Positions 9,047 through 18,170 of a DNA stretch of 64,000 nucleotides are shown in pieces; within the stretch, counting starts at the first letter, position 1, and every line of letters starts with the position of its first letter. The translations under genes and the position numbers were made by a program. The stretch spans positions 74,241 through 138,240 of the forward strand of contig CAVOGL010000013.1 in the NCBI GenBank assembly GCA_963695415.1, in the 5' to 3' direction. The stretch comes from CAVXWV01 sp963695415. GTDB lineage: Bacteria > Chloroflexota > Anaerolineae > Anaerolineales > UBA4823. The notes under the pieces are model-generated. The model saw only the letters and a list, made by a program, of their open reading frames with translations, had not been told where the DNA came from and did no database searches.

Positions 9047-10475
9047 ATGAAGGAAAGCTTTGATTTGATGATTTCATCACAACTTTTTACAGGGAAAACA
9101 ATACTCGTGATCGGTGCAGCCCGGCAGGGTCTGGCGCTCTCACGCTTCCTGCTTAATGAAGGGGCGATAGTTATTATCAATGATAAACGCAAGGCTCACG
9201 AGCTGGTTATGGAGCAATCTGCACTCTCCCACGAAAATCTCACCTGGCTTTTGGGAGAACATCCGCAGCATCTACTGGATGGAATTGACATGGTATGCCC
9301 ATCGGGTGGGATACCACTGACGCTGCCGCTGATCCAGGATGCTGTGCGCCGGGGAATTCCCGCTCTCCAACGACTTACAAATCTTCCTTGAGCTGGCACC
9401 CTGCACGGTTATTGGAATTACCGGCTCTGCAGGCAAAACCACGACAACCTCCCTGGTTGGACGAATGGCACAAGAATATTCGCGGCAGCCTTCAAGCCAT
9501 TATCGAAAAGTTTTCATCGGTGGAAACATTGGAAATCCCTTGATCGAATATATCGGTCAGGTTGGCACCAGGGATCTTGCGGTCATGGAATTATCCAGCT
9601 TTCAATTGGAATTGATGTCGATTGCGCCAAAAATTGCCGCAGTCTTGAATATCACTCCGAACCATCTTGATCGTCACGCCGGTTTCGAGGCTTACCAGTC
9701 TGCCAAAGAACGGATATTGTCATTTCAGGAAGAGGGCTCAGTCGCGGTGTTGAACCGTGATGACCGGGTCGCATGGTCCTTACGGACATTGGTACAAGGC
9801 AAGTTGGTGTCATATGGTTTCGAAGAGCCTGCGGAAGAGCAGGACTGCACCTTTATTGAGAATGGTGACGTTGTTTATAGGCGATCAGGAGTTGTGCAGA
9901 AACTACTCCCCTTGAGCATCAATAAACTTCGCGGCAAACACAATGTCAGCAACATATTGGCTGCTTGCTGCCTGTCGGTATCAGCCGGGATCTCTGCTCA
10001 GTCGATGGTCTCGGGTTTGAAAGGTTTCAGCGGAGTTGATCACCGGCTGCAGTTTGTCCGGGAACGGCATGGCAGCCAGTGGTACAACGACTCAATTGCC
10101 ACCGCGCCCGAGAGGTCGATTGCGGCGATCCTGTCGTTTGACGAACCGCTGGTGCTCCTTGCCGGTGGTCGTGACAAAGATTTGAAATGGGAAGAATTTT
10201 CGACCCTGGTGGTTTCCAGGGTGGATCACTTGATCCTATTCGGTGAGGTAGCGGAAAAGATCGAGCGATGTGTGGCTGATGTAGAACGGAAACTTGGAGA
10301 CCGTCTCCAATCCGTATCCCGGACAAAGGGAGTTCACCAGGCGGTGATTGAGGCTGACAGGCTGGCAAAACCGGGCGATGTTGTCCTCCTGTCTCCTGGT
10401 GGTACCAGTTTTGATGAATTCAAGGATTTTGAGGAGCGTGGGGAGTGGTTCAAAAAATGGGTGAACGAACTGTGA
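9047..10475 (+). CDS. murD: UDP-N-acetylmuramoylalanine--D-glutamate ligase (one frameshift)
   Basis: MurD adds D-glutamate to UDP-MurNAc-L-Ala. The first part (9047 to about 9358) has the Rossmann-like domain with VIGAARQGLALSRF. The second part has the ATP loop GITGSAGKTTTT, MELSSFQLE, NHLDRHAGFEAY and the C-terminal HRLQFV, YNDSIATAPE and LAGGRDKDL. The frames join if one C is removed from the CCC at about 9357-9360, which restores GIPLSNDLQIFLELAP, typical MurD text. The total of about 475 residues is normal. An in-frame ATG at 9068 is a possible later start. The stop overlaps the likely ftsW GTG start. Confidence 0.9.
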
Positions 10476-11794
10476 TAACCAGGCGTACGAATGACAGGGG
10501 CACAGGTTCTCGGAGTGGGAAGTGGCATGCAAACCAGAACCGGGTTTATGGTGTTGAGTTGGGTGCCAGACCATTGAACCGTGAGAAAGTTGAAGAACGA
10601 CTGCGACTCACCTTGAAACCTCTTCATTTGAAGGTGGATGTACCATTTCTCATCACCATCATCACCTTACTTATTGTAGGGTTGGTGATCCTGTATTCTG
10701 CCAGCTACGATTATTCACGCAGCTGGAACGGCAGCCCCTATTTCATGATCACCCGCCAGTTGATGTGGTTGGGGGTGGGGATTGCTGCTTTGTTGTTCTT
10801 TGCGTTTTTTGATTATCATAAATACACTCCGTTCGTTGTCCTGGCTCTATTAGGCACAATCGGTTTGCTGGTGGTGGTTTTATTTGTGAACCAGTTCATC
10901 AACAACGCAGAACGCAGTATCCTGGGTGGTTCAATCCGACCTTCTGAGTTGGCGAAATTGGTGATCGTGGTATACACATCCGTGTGGTTATTTGCCAGAA
11001 AAGAACGGTTGACCCAGCTATCCATCGGTCTGATTCCCCTCTCGATTGTTATGGGTGTGATGGGTGGGTTCATACTTGCACAGCCTGATTTGAGTGCAGT
11101 TGTCACCGTCTTCGCTTTGGGAACTATAGTCTTTTTCCTGGCAGGTGGAGACCTCAAGCAGCTCGGTTTCCTCTTATTAATCGCGCTGGTGACAGGTTTC
11201 TTTGTGTTCCAGGCAAGTGCAACCGCTTCGAAACGCATGGAACAGTTTTGGTCGGGCTGGCAAAATCCAACCGGTGTCTCAGACCATGTGCGCGGCGCAT
11301 CGGAATCGTTCGTAAACGGGAGCTGGTTTGGCACAGGTCTGGGTAAGGGTGAAGCGAAACTGCTTGACCTGCCGGTAGCGCCAACCGATTTGATTTTTGC
11401 CGTTGTAGGCGAGGAGTTTGGGGTTTTTGGGGCAACCGTGTTGGTAGGACTGTTTGTGATTTTGCTGTGGCGCGGCCTGACCATTGCCCGGAACGCCCCA
11501 GACCAACTGGGGTCATTGTTGGCAGCCGGTTTGTCGATCTGGCTGGCATTAGAAGCCTTTGTTAACATGGCAGTGATGCTCAATGTGCTGCCCTTCGCTG
11601 GTAATGCGCTGCCGTTTATTAGTTTTGGAGGTTCAAGCCTGGTTGCCTGCATGGCAGCTGTGGGCATCATTATGAATGTAGCCAGGCAAGGTGTAGAAAA
11701 GGAAAGTGAGAGTGTCATAAGTGCGATTGATCATTTGCGTGGGCGGAACCGCCGGCGGGGTGTACCCCGCAGTAACAATATATCAAGCCCTTAA
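10472..11794 (+). CDS. ftsW: Peptidoglycan glycosyltransferase / lipid II polymerase FtsW
   Basis: A SEDS-family protein of about 440 residues with ten predicted membrane helices, partner of FtsI in septal wall synthesis. Family signatures include ILYSASYDYS after helix 1, GGSIRPSELAKL (about 160), LAQPDLSAVV, the GLGKGEAKLLDLPVAPTDLIFAVVGEE loop segment and the C-terminal LPFISFGGSSLVA. The frame is open to 10445. I prefer the GTG at 10472 because it forms a GTGA overlap with the murD stop, like other junctions here, and has GGGTGA upstream. ATG at 10457 is the alternative. The N-terminus carries a basic cytoplasmic extension of about 45 residues before the first helix. Its end overlaps murG by 74 bp. 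Confidence 0.92.
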   Translation: MITRRTNDRGTGSRSGKWHANQNRVYGVELGARPLNREKVEERLRLTLKPLHLKVDVPFLITIITLLIVGLVILYSASYDYSRSWNGSPYFMITRQLMWLGVGIAALLFFAFFDYHKYTPFVVLALLGTIGLLVVVLFVNQFINNAERSILGGSIRPSELAKLVIVVYTSVWLFARKERLTQLSIGLIPLSIVMGVMGGFILAQPDLSAVVTVFALGTIVFFLAGGDLKQLGFLLLIALVTGFFVFQASATASKRMEQFWSGWQNPTGVSDHVRGASESFVNGSWFGTGLGKGEAKLLDLPVAPTDLIFAVVGEEFGVFGATVLVGLFVILLWRGLTIARNAPDQLGSLLAAGLSIWLALEAFVNMAVMLNVLPFAGNALPFISFGGSSLVACMAAVGIIMNVARQGVEKESESVISAIDHLRGRNRRRGVPRSNNISSP

Positions 11795-12854
11795 AACCAG
11801 GTTGGGAGAGAGTTTGATGGTTATGTGGATTGGAGGAGAAGGCGGCATGGAGGTCGAGTTGGTCAAGCGACTGGATATTCCCTTCGAGGCGATCCCCGCT
11901 GCCGGTGTCCATGGTGTGGGATTGCGGTCTTTGCCTGGCAACATTGCCCGGCTGGTCAGGGGTTATGGACGTGCCCGGGAAATTGTTGACCGTTTCGATC
12001 CAGACGTGCTTTTCTTTACCGGTGGTTACATCGGTGTGCCGGTCTCTCTGGCAGCAATGCGCAAGCGAAAGGTATTGTATGTCCCGGATATTGAACCGGC
12101 ACTGGCACTGCGCACCCTGGCATATATTTCCGATAAGATCACCCTTACGGTCAAGGATTCGAAGGAATATTTCTCTGATTCCTGGGGTGGAAGGTTGGAA
12201 GTTACAGGATACCCGGTGAGGGAAGAATTCAAAAACAAAACGAGAGAAAGCGCCCGGGAAGCCCTGGGTCTTAAGCCTGATTTACCGGTCCTGCTGATCA
12301 CCGGTGGGAGTAAGGGAGCACGATCGATCAACAACGCTGTAATGGAAGATCTACCCGAACTGCTGCCCGATATCCAGGTAATACATACCACCGGACAGCT
12401 GGATTGGGATGATGTGCAGGGAAAATTCGCAAAGATCACCCAAAAATATCCTGGGAAGTCATGGCTCCAACACTACCACCCGTTCGCATTTTTACACGAT
12501 ATGGGCAGTGCCCTTGCCGCGGCAGATCTTGTAGTTTCCCGTTCAGGCGCTTCTGTTTTGGGCGAATATCCCTATTTCGGGTTACCCGCTATCCTGGTGC
12601 CATATCCGTATGCATGGAGATATCAGAAAGTAAACGCCGATTGGCTGCAGAAACGTGGGGCAGCAGTAATCGTTTTGGATGATCAGCTAACCACTAACCT
12701 GGTGCCCACGATCCGGGAATTATTAGATAAGCCTCAAAAGCTTGAGTTGATGCGGAAAGCGTCCAGACAGCTGGCTCAACCCGATGCAGCTTATTCTATC
12801 GCCGACATCCTGGTCCAGCAGGTGGATAACCAGGGGAGGAGGGAAGAGTGTTAA
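11721..12854 (+). CDS. murG: UDP-N-acetylglucosamine--lipid I GlcNAc transferase
   Basis: A 377-residue GT-B, family GT28 glycosyltransferase that converts lipid I to lipid II at the inner membrane face. Seen are the N-terminal glycine loop VGGTAGGVYPA (7-17), GGYIGVPVSLAA, the second glycine loop ITGGSKGARSIN (about 192-203) and the donor-site segment DLVVSRSGASVLGEYPYFGLPAILVPYP. The first loop has Gly where many MurG have His (GGTGGH), see findings. The GTG start at 11721 overlaps ftsW by 74 bp. A start nearer the ftsW stop would remove the glycine loop, so the overlap looks real. It overlaps the next gene by 7 bp. Confidence 0.92.
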   Translation: MRLIICVGGTAGGVYPAVTIYQALKTRLGESLMVMWIGGEGGMEVELVKRLDIPFEAIPAAGVHGVGLRSLPGNIARLVRGYGRAREIVDRFDPDVLFFTGGYIGVPVSLAAMRKRKVLYVPDIEPALALRTLAYISDKITLTVKDSKEYFSDSWGGRLEVTGYPVREEFKNKTRESAREALGLKPDLPVLLITGGSKGARSINNAVMEDLPELLPDIQVIHTTGQLDWDDVQGKFAKITQKYPGKSWLQHYHPFAFLHDMGSALAAADLVVSRSGASVLGEYPYFGLPAILVPYPYAWRYQKVNADWLQKRGAAVIVLDDQLTTNLVPTIRELLDKPQKLELMRKASRQLAQPDAAYSIADILVQQVDNQGRREEC

Positions 12855-13378
12855 CACTCGTTGTCTTATTCTGGTTTTTTGTGATTTTATTTGGGATCGT
12901 TGGGATCATGCGCGGTTGGGCGAAAGAGATTTTGGTCACTTTCAGCGTAATCCTGGCATTATTCTTGATCACCGTCCTCCAAAACTATGTGCCGTTCGTG
13001 CGCAATATCATGAACAGCACCAGTTCGACGGGATTGTACGTGCGTGTTTTAATCATCGGGCTGCTGGCATTTTTTGGTTACCAGACACCCAACATCCGCG
13101 GGCTGGCTGGACCCAGGTTTGTGCGAGAGCGTTTCCAGGACTCGCTGCTGGGTCTGTTGATTGGATGTTTGAATGGATACTTGATTTTTGGTTCGATCTG
13201 GTATTACATAGACCTGACGGGTTATCCGAACCCGAACATCATCCAGCCGCCCAGCGCTTCATTATCCGCAACGGTTGACATGTATATGAAGTATATGCCG
13301 CCAGCTGTGCTAGTACCGCCATGGATTTACCTGGCTGTTGGGGTCGCATTCTTGTTCGTCATCGTCGTATTTTTATAA
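12848..13378 (+). CDS. CvpA-like integral membrane protein
   Basis: A 176-residue protein with about four or five hydrophobic helices and no catalytic motif I recognise. The opening helix followed by GIMRGWAKEILVTFSVILALFL resembles the start of CvpA family proteins (GxxRG followed by a second helix), and the loop-helix pattern of the rest fits, so CvpA-like is a tentative call. The GTG start overlaps the end of murG and the stop precedes the murC ribosome-binding site, so it is part of the operon. Members of this family have been tied to envelope and division phenotypes. The role here is unknown. Confidence 0.55.
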   Translation: MLTLVVLFWFFVILFGIVGIMRGWAKEILVTFSVILALFLITVLQNYVPFVRNIMNSTSSTGLYVRVLIIGLLAFFGYQTPNIRGLAGPRFVRERFQDSLLGLLIGCLNGYLIFGSIWYYIDLTGYPNPNIIQPPSASLSATVDMYMKYMPPAVLVPPWIYLAVGVAFLFVIVVFL

Positions 13379-13389
13379 GGAGGATTTGC

Positions 13390-14769
13390 TTGGAGCACGT
13401 GCATTTGATCGGCATCGGTGGGAGTGGGCTTTCAGCCATTGCTCGGGTCCTGTTGGAAAAGGGATTCCGGGTGAGTGGATCTGACCGTATGCTGTCGAAT
13501 GTGACCACAGCTTTGGTTGAGGCGGGAGTGCAGGTTTTCAAGGGGCATGATCCTGCCAATATCGGAAGCGCGGATGTGGTCGTTCGCTCTTCCGCCATTC
13601 CCGATAACAATGTGGAAATCTTGGCAGCTCAAAAAGCAGGTATTCCAGTTTTAAAGCGCGCCGAATTTCTGGATGTACTGTTGAATGGCAGCCGGGTGAT
13701 CGCCGTCGCCGGTACTCACGGGAAGACGACGACAACTTCGATGATCGCCTGGATGCTGAGCAGCGCAGATAAGGATCCATCTTTTATACTGGGCGGGATA
13801 TCCACAAATCTGGGGACAAATGCCCACGCAGGTAACGGAGGTGAATTCGTCATCGAGGCGGATGAATATGACAACATGTTCCTCGGTATCAAACCCGACA
13901 TCGCCGTTGTCACCAATATCGAACATGACCATCCGGACTGCTTCCCAACTGAGGAAGATTACTTCGGTGCATTCAGCAAATTTACCGCCAACATCAAGCC
14001 GGGTGGATTATTAATCGCCTGCGCAGACGATCCTGGGGCAGCCCGATTGATGCAAGAATTCAAGCACAAGATGCGTATTAAACCTTACTCACTCTCAGAC
14101 CTCAAAATTAATGGTTCGGAGTTAGGCGGTCAGGCTTTCAGCTATCAAGGCAACCGCATGGTTTTACAGGTGCCAGGTTTTCATAACCTGCAAAATGCCT
14201 TAGCGGCTTTATTGGTTGCGGAGGAGATCGGTTTACCACTGGCGGTTGGGACCGCGGCGTTGGTTAGATTTCAAGGCACAGGCCGGCGGTTTGAGATGTT
14301 GGGTGAAGCCGCAGGTGTTATCGTGATTAATGATTATGCCCATCACCCCACAGAAATTCGGGCAACACTCTCTGCTGCGCGCCAGAGATTTAGTGATCAC
14401 CGAATATGGGCGGTCTGGCAGCCACATACTTTTTCACGTACCCGCCAGCTCGCAGAAGCATTTGCGGATGCTTTCGAAGATGTCGATTTCGTGGTGGTTA
14501 CAGAAATCTATGCCGCTCGTGAACAAAAGCCCAAGGACGGATTTTCAGCGCTCCGGATCGTTGAGCGTATGCAGGCTTCAGGTTTGGCGGTGACCAGAGG
14601 ATCGGGAGAAGTATATTACATACCTGCTTTGGAGCAGGTGACTGAATTTTTACTCGAACGCCTGACGACAGGTGATGTCCTTGTCATCTTATCTGCAGGA
14701 GACGCCGACATTATTGGCAAAGATGTTCTTGACAATATATCCACCCCGGATCTCAGGTGCTGCGAATGA
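13390..14769 (+). CDS. murC: UDP-N-acetylmuramate--L-alanine ligase
   Basis: A 459-residue ATP-dependent ligase that adds L-alanine to UDP-MurNAc. Motifs are HLIGIGGSGLSAIARVL (4-20), the ATP loop VAGTHGKTTTTSMIAWML (about 106-123), EADEYDNMF, NIEHDHPDCF, RRFEMLGEAAGVIVINDYAHHPTE and WQPHTFSRT. The frame stays open further upstream, but the start is the TTG at 13390. An AAGGAGG ends 6 nt before it, and starting there gives the family's N-terminus directly before the Rossmann loop. The upstream extension would run into the preceding gene. Its stop overlaps murB (ATGA). Confidence 0.94.
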   Translation: MEHVHLIGIGGSGLSAIARVLLEKGFRVSGSDRMLSNVTTALVEAGVQVFKGHDPANIGSADVVVRSSAIPDNNVEILAAQKAGIPVLKRAEFLDVLLNGSRVIAVAGTHGKTTTTSMIAWMLSSADKDPSFILGGISTNLGTNAHAGNGGEFVIEADEYDNMFLGIKPDIAVVTNIEHDHPDCFPTEEDYFGAFSKFTANIKPGGLLIACADDPGAARLMQEFKHKMRIKPYSLSDLKINGSELGGQAFSYQGNRMVLQVPGFHNLQNALAALLVAEEIGLPLAVGTAALVRFQGTGRRFEMLGEAAGVIVINDYAHHPTEIRATLSAARQRFSDHRIWAVWQPHTFSRTRQLAEAFADAFEDVDFVVVTEIYAAREQKPKDGFSALRIVERMQASGLAVTRGSGEVYYIPALEQVTEFLLERLTTGDVLVILSAGDADIIGKDVLDNISTPDLRCCE

Positions 14770-15760
14770 TCGCCGTTGAGAACACAAAAAGGAGACCTAT
14801 TCATACCATGACCACCTTCGCTCGTGAATTGATCCAGGAAGAATTCGGCGAGAGCGTACGCCTGGACGAGAGCCTGGCACGATACACTTCCGCACGCGTG
14901 GGAGGACCTGCCGATGTATTGCTGACAGTGGCTTCTTCTGCTGAACTGGTGGATGCTTCAAGGTGGATGTGGGAAAATGCAGTTCCTTTTCTTGTCATTG
15001 GCGGTGGATCTAACGTCCTGGTTTCGGACGCTGGTTATCGAGGCGTGATTATCTTGAATCAGGCGAAAGCTTACCGGTTTATTGAAGATATAGATCCTGA
15101 TAATCCCCAACTATGGGCTGAGTCAGGGGTAAATTTTGGTGTACTGGCGCGCACAGCCTCCCAAAAGGGTTTCAGCGGGTTGGAGTGGGCAGCAGGAATT
15201 CCGGGTACTGTTGGAGGCGCAGTGGTCGGCAACGCGGGCGCTCACGGTGAGGATGTAGCCCAATCATTGGTGCTGGCGGGAAATCTTGCAACAGGATAAG
15301 CGTGACAGGGTGGTTTTGTGGCAGAACGAGAGACTCGAATATTCTTACAGGACCAGCTATTTGAAACGCCGGCTGGCAGGACCTTCCACTCAACCATGGG
15401 GAGTAGTCATCGACGCTCTCTTCCAATTGGGTAAAGATGATGCCGCGGTTTTTACGCGAACGGCTGGAAAAATTGGTATCCTTCCGGCGGCGGACACAAC
15501 CTCCCGGTGCAAGCATGGGATCGATGTTCAAAAATCCACCGGGTGATTATGCGGGTAGGTTAATTGACCAGGCAGGATTGAAGGGGACGGCGGTGGGAAA
15601 AGCGGAAATCAGCAGTCTTCATGCTAATTTCTTCACCAATCTTGGTGGCGCTAGTGCCAGTGATGTGCGGGAATTGATCGAAATTGCGCAGAAGGAAGTG
15701 GAAAATAAATTTGGAGTACGGTTGGAGCTGGAAATCGAGTTGATAGGAGAATGGATTTGA
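14766..15760 (+). CDS. murB: UDP-N-acetylenolpyruvoylglucosamine reductase (two frameshifts)
   Basis: An FAD enzyme that reduces UDP-GlcNAc-enolpyruvate to UDP-MurNAc with NADPH. Seen in three successive frames are YTSARVGGPADV, VIGGGSNVLVSDAGYRGVI and GLEWAAGIPGTVGGAVVGNAGAHG. Then, after one extra base near 15283, comes RVVLWQNERLEYSYRTSYLK (YR-x-S, substrate site). After one extra T in the T5 run near 15446 comes GASMGSMFKNPPG (catalytic Ser region) and ISSLHANFFTNLGGAS. Correcting both gives about 330 residues, normal for MurB. The ATG at 14766 overlaps the murC stop. ATG 14808 is an alternative. Two indels in one essential gene point to sequencing errors. Confidence 0.88.
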
Positions 15761-16893
15761 AGACCGGCGAATTCACTGAACCCCGGAGGGTGCAAATCCT
15801 GATCCTTTTTGGCGGTAGATCCGGCGAGCATGAGGTTTCCATGATGTCAGCTTCGTCGGTATTGGATGCACTCGATTTGAAGAAATTCGATCCGGTGCAG
15901 GTTGGAATTACACCGCAAGGCGCCTGGGTGTGGAGCCCCGACGAACGAGGTACACTCCGGGTTATGCAGGACGGTGACCATTCGACACTGCTTCCTGTCA
16001 TCCTGATGCATTCCCCTGATAACGGGAATTTATACACCATAACAGGTGGTGATCAAAAGCTTGAGAAAATCGCAACGGTGGAAGTCGTATTTCCGGTGCT
16101 GCACGGTTCGTTTGGCGAAGATGGCTGTTTACAAGGATTGCTTGAACTGGCAGACCTTGCCTATGTGGGAGCCGGGGTACTTGGCTCATCCCTGGGAATG
16201 GATAAAGGTGTATTTAAATCGGTTATGAAATCTGAAGGCATCCCTGTGGTTGAGTCGGAACTCATCCTGCGGGATGACATGCAGGCTGACATGGATCGAA
16301 CAATCGAAAGGTTGGAGCAGTTTTCGCCATACCCGATTTTTGTAAAACCTGCCAACCTGGGTTCATCGGTAGGAGTCTCAAGGTGTACTAGCAGGTCTGA
16401 CCTGGTCGAGGGGTTAATAGAAGCCGCCCGTTATGACCGGCGCATCCTGGTTGAGCGAGGCGTGAACGCGCGGGAAATCGAAGTGAGTGTTTTGGGGAAT
16501 GACCAACCCATCGCTTCAGTGCCAGGGGAAGTGCTGCCCAGCAGGGAGTTCTACTCGTATGAATCAAAGTACATTGATGGTACATCGGGATTGGTGATTC
16601 CAGCAAATATTCCCCAGGAAACAACCCGGCAAGTCAGGGCATATGCTCTACGAGCATACAAAGCCATCGATTGCGCTGGTATGGCTCGGGTCGATTTCCT
16701 GATGGATAAGGATGATGGAAACCTGTATTTGAATGAGGTAAATACCATCCCGGGTTTTACTCAAATCAGTATGTACTCAAAATTATGGGAAGCGAGCGGG
16801 ATCGCTTACCCTGCTCTCGTTGATCGACTTGTCGGATTGGCAGTAGAAAGGAAGGCTCAAAGAGATCGAAATGAAAGGCTCTTTACAGGTTGA
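15751..16893 (+). CDS. ddl: D-alanine--D-alanine ligase
   Basis: A 380-residue ATP-grasp ligase of the longer Ddl type. Seen are LFGGRSGEHEVSMMSA (19-34), FPVLHGSFGEDGCLQGLLELA, the ATP-binding KPANLGSSVGVSR, the omega-loop EFYSYESKYID and the metal-binding NLYLNEVNTIPGFT. The tyrosine of the omega loop matches D-Ala-D-Ala rather than D-Ala-D-Lac ligases (family knowledge), so no vancomycin-type substitution is suggested. The start overlaps the end of murB by 10 bp. A 65-bp gap with GGAGG leads to ftsQ. Confidence 0.94.
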   Translation: MDLKTGEFTEPRRVQILILFGGRSGEHEVSMMSASSVLDALDLKKFDPVQVGITPQGAWVWSPDERGTLRVMQDGDHSTLLPVILMHSPDNGNLYTITGGDQKLEKIATVEVVFPVLHGSFGEDGCLQGLLELADLAYVGAGVLGSSLGMDKGVFKSVMKSEGIPVVESELILRDDMQADMDRTIERLEQFSPYPIFVKPANLGSSVGVSRCTSRSDLVEGLIEAARYDRRILVERGVNAREIEVSVLGNDQPIASVPGEVLPSREFYSYESKYIDGTSGLVIPANIPQETTRQVRAYALRAYKAIDCAGMARVDFLMDKDDGNLYLNEVNTIPGFTQISMYSKLWEASGIAYPALVDRLVGLAVERKAQRDRNERLFTG

Positions 16894-16958
16894 GGTTGGA
16901 GATATGAGATCACGGTTTGGTGTTGAATCGATAACAGCTGACTGGAGGTTTGGGTCGC

Positions 16959-18170
16959 ATGAGTGACAGCGATCGGAATTCCCAGGGCAAGGTGGAATAT
17001 GTTTACCGGAAGAAGAGGCGGACTTCCGGTTTCACTCAGCCTGGGACCACCACCCAGAACCGGAAACCAGCGTCAAAAACCAGTCCGGCGAAACGAGGCC
17101 AATATCAGGGATCCCCAAAAAGCCGTTCTGATAAGAAGGGTCTCCTTGATAATCTTGGTTCGTTCTTCAACCTGGGTCCTCGGACGAGTAGTAAATCTAA
17201 GAAAACTGGCAGAAGTTATGAAGCTCCTCCAATCCTGGTACGCGGAGCTCCGGTTGTGCGCACCACCACGCGAAGCACCGGAAGGGGAAAACCGCCAGTT
17301 CGCCGGCGATACGATATGAACGTTCCAAACGCTCCCGCTGCCTCGATCTCCCTGCCTGCTTTTCCCATCATTGGCTTTAGCTGGCGGATACTCTCGATGA
17401 TACTTGTGGCAAGCCTCAGTTTTGCGATTTATTTTTTGTGGACTTCCCCGATGTTTACGATCAACAACGTTGAGATCCATGGGTTACAGAGAATACAACC
17501 TTACGACTTGAATGCTGTTCTTGGGGTATCTGGAGTGCCCTCTTTCCTGGTGGATGCGGAAAGGTTGAATAATTCCATCCTGGAAAAATTCCCTGCAATC
17601 ACGGAATCATCTGTGGAATTCGAATTCCCGAATAAAGTGATCGTGAATGTAAAAGAAAGAGTGCCGGTTTTGATTTGGATTCAAAGCGGACGCACCGACA
17701 TGGTGGATGGGGATGGGATCGCCTTCCCCATGCTGTTGGAAGGAATTAACCTGGAAGAAAGCGGTTTACCGATGGTCGATGCCTCTGGTATATACCAGGA
17801 AAGGGAACTTGTAACAAAAGAAACGGTTGAAACCAGCCTGTTGGACCAAATATTCTCTCTCTTCCGTGAAGAAGAGCAGGAAGGTGATCCGGTCGAGCCC
17901 CGACAGGTCATCGAGCCTGAAATGGTGCAGGCAGTGTTGGTGTTGAAAGATTATGCCCCAGAAGGCATTCCATTATTATTTACGGTTGATCATGGATTTG
18001 CCTGGGAAGATCCGGGCGGTTGGATGGTTTATTTCGGTGATGCCAATGACATCGAAATGAAATTGAGGGTTTACCACAGTATCCTCCGTCACCTGGATAG
18101 AAATGAAGAAACTCCTAATTTGGTAAGCGTTGAGTGGGTCGACGCTCCATATTATAGATTGGAGAGATGA
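16959..18170 (+). CDS. ftsQ: Cell division protein FtsQ/DivIB
   Basis: A 403-residue bitopic membrane protein. A long basic, proline- and serine-rich cytoplasmic tail (about 1-128) precedes one membrane helix (about 133-155). Then comes a POTRA domain starting MFTINNVEIHGLQRI and including KFPAITESSVEFEFPNKVIV, followed by a beta domain (VKERVPVLIW onward). The protein anchors FtsL/FtsI in the divisome. I chose the ATG at 16959, 10 nt after GGAGG. An in-frame TTG lies at 16950. The stop overlaps the ftsA start (ATGA). The cytoplasmic tail is longer than in E. coli, as is common in Gram-positive-type FtsQ. Confidence 0.9.
   Translation: MSDSDRNSQGKVEYVYRKKRRTSGFTQPGTTTQNRKPASKTSPAKRGQYQGSPKSRSDKKGLLDNLGSFFNLGPRTSSKSKKTGRSYEAPPILVRGAPVVRTTTRSTGRGKPPVRRRYDMNVPNAPAASISLPAFPIIGFSWRILSMILVASLSFAIYFLWTSPMFTINNVEIHGLQRIQPYDLNAVLGVSGVPSFLVDAERLNNSILEKFPAITESSVEFEFPNKVIVNVKERVPVLIWIQSGRTDMVDGDGIAFPMLLEGINLEESGLPMVDASGIYQERELVTKETVETSLLDQIFSLFREEEQEGDPVEPRQVIEPEMVQAVLVLKDYAPEGIPLLFTVDHGFAWEDPGGWMVYFGDANDIEMKLRVYHSILRHLDRNEETPNLVSVEWVDAPYYRLER

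Noticed and set aside
9339..9400. Programmed frameshift in murD
   Set aside because: No slippery heptamer with a stimulatory structure is evident. The break sits at a plain CCC and similar breaks occur across the window, so an indel error is simpler.
10816..11718. 300-codon frame antisense to ftsW
   Set aside because: It is a shadow of the hydrophobic ftsW reading frame, with low-complexity Thr/Pro/Ser content and no family resemblance.
15751..16893. VanA-type D-Ala-D-Lac ligase
   Set aside because: The omega loop reads EFYSYESKY with Tyr in place, as in D-Ala-D-Ala ligases, and the gene lies in the dcw cluster without van partners.
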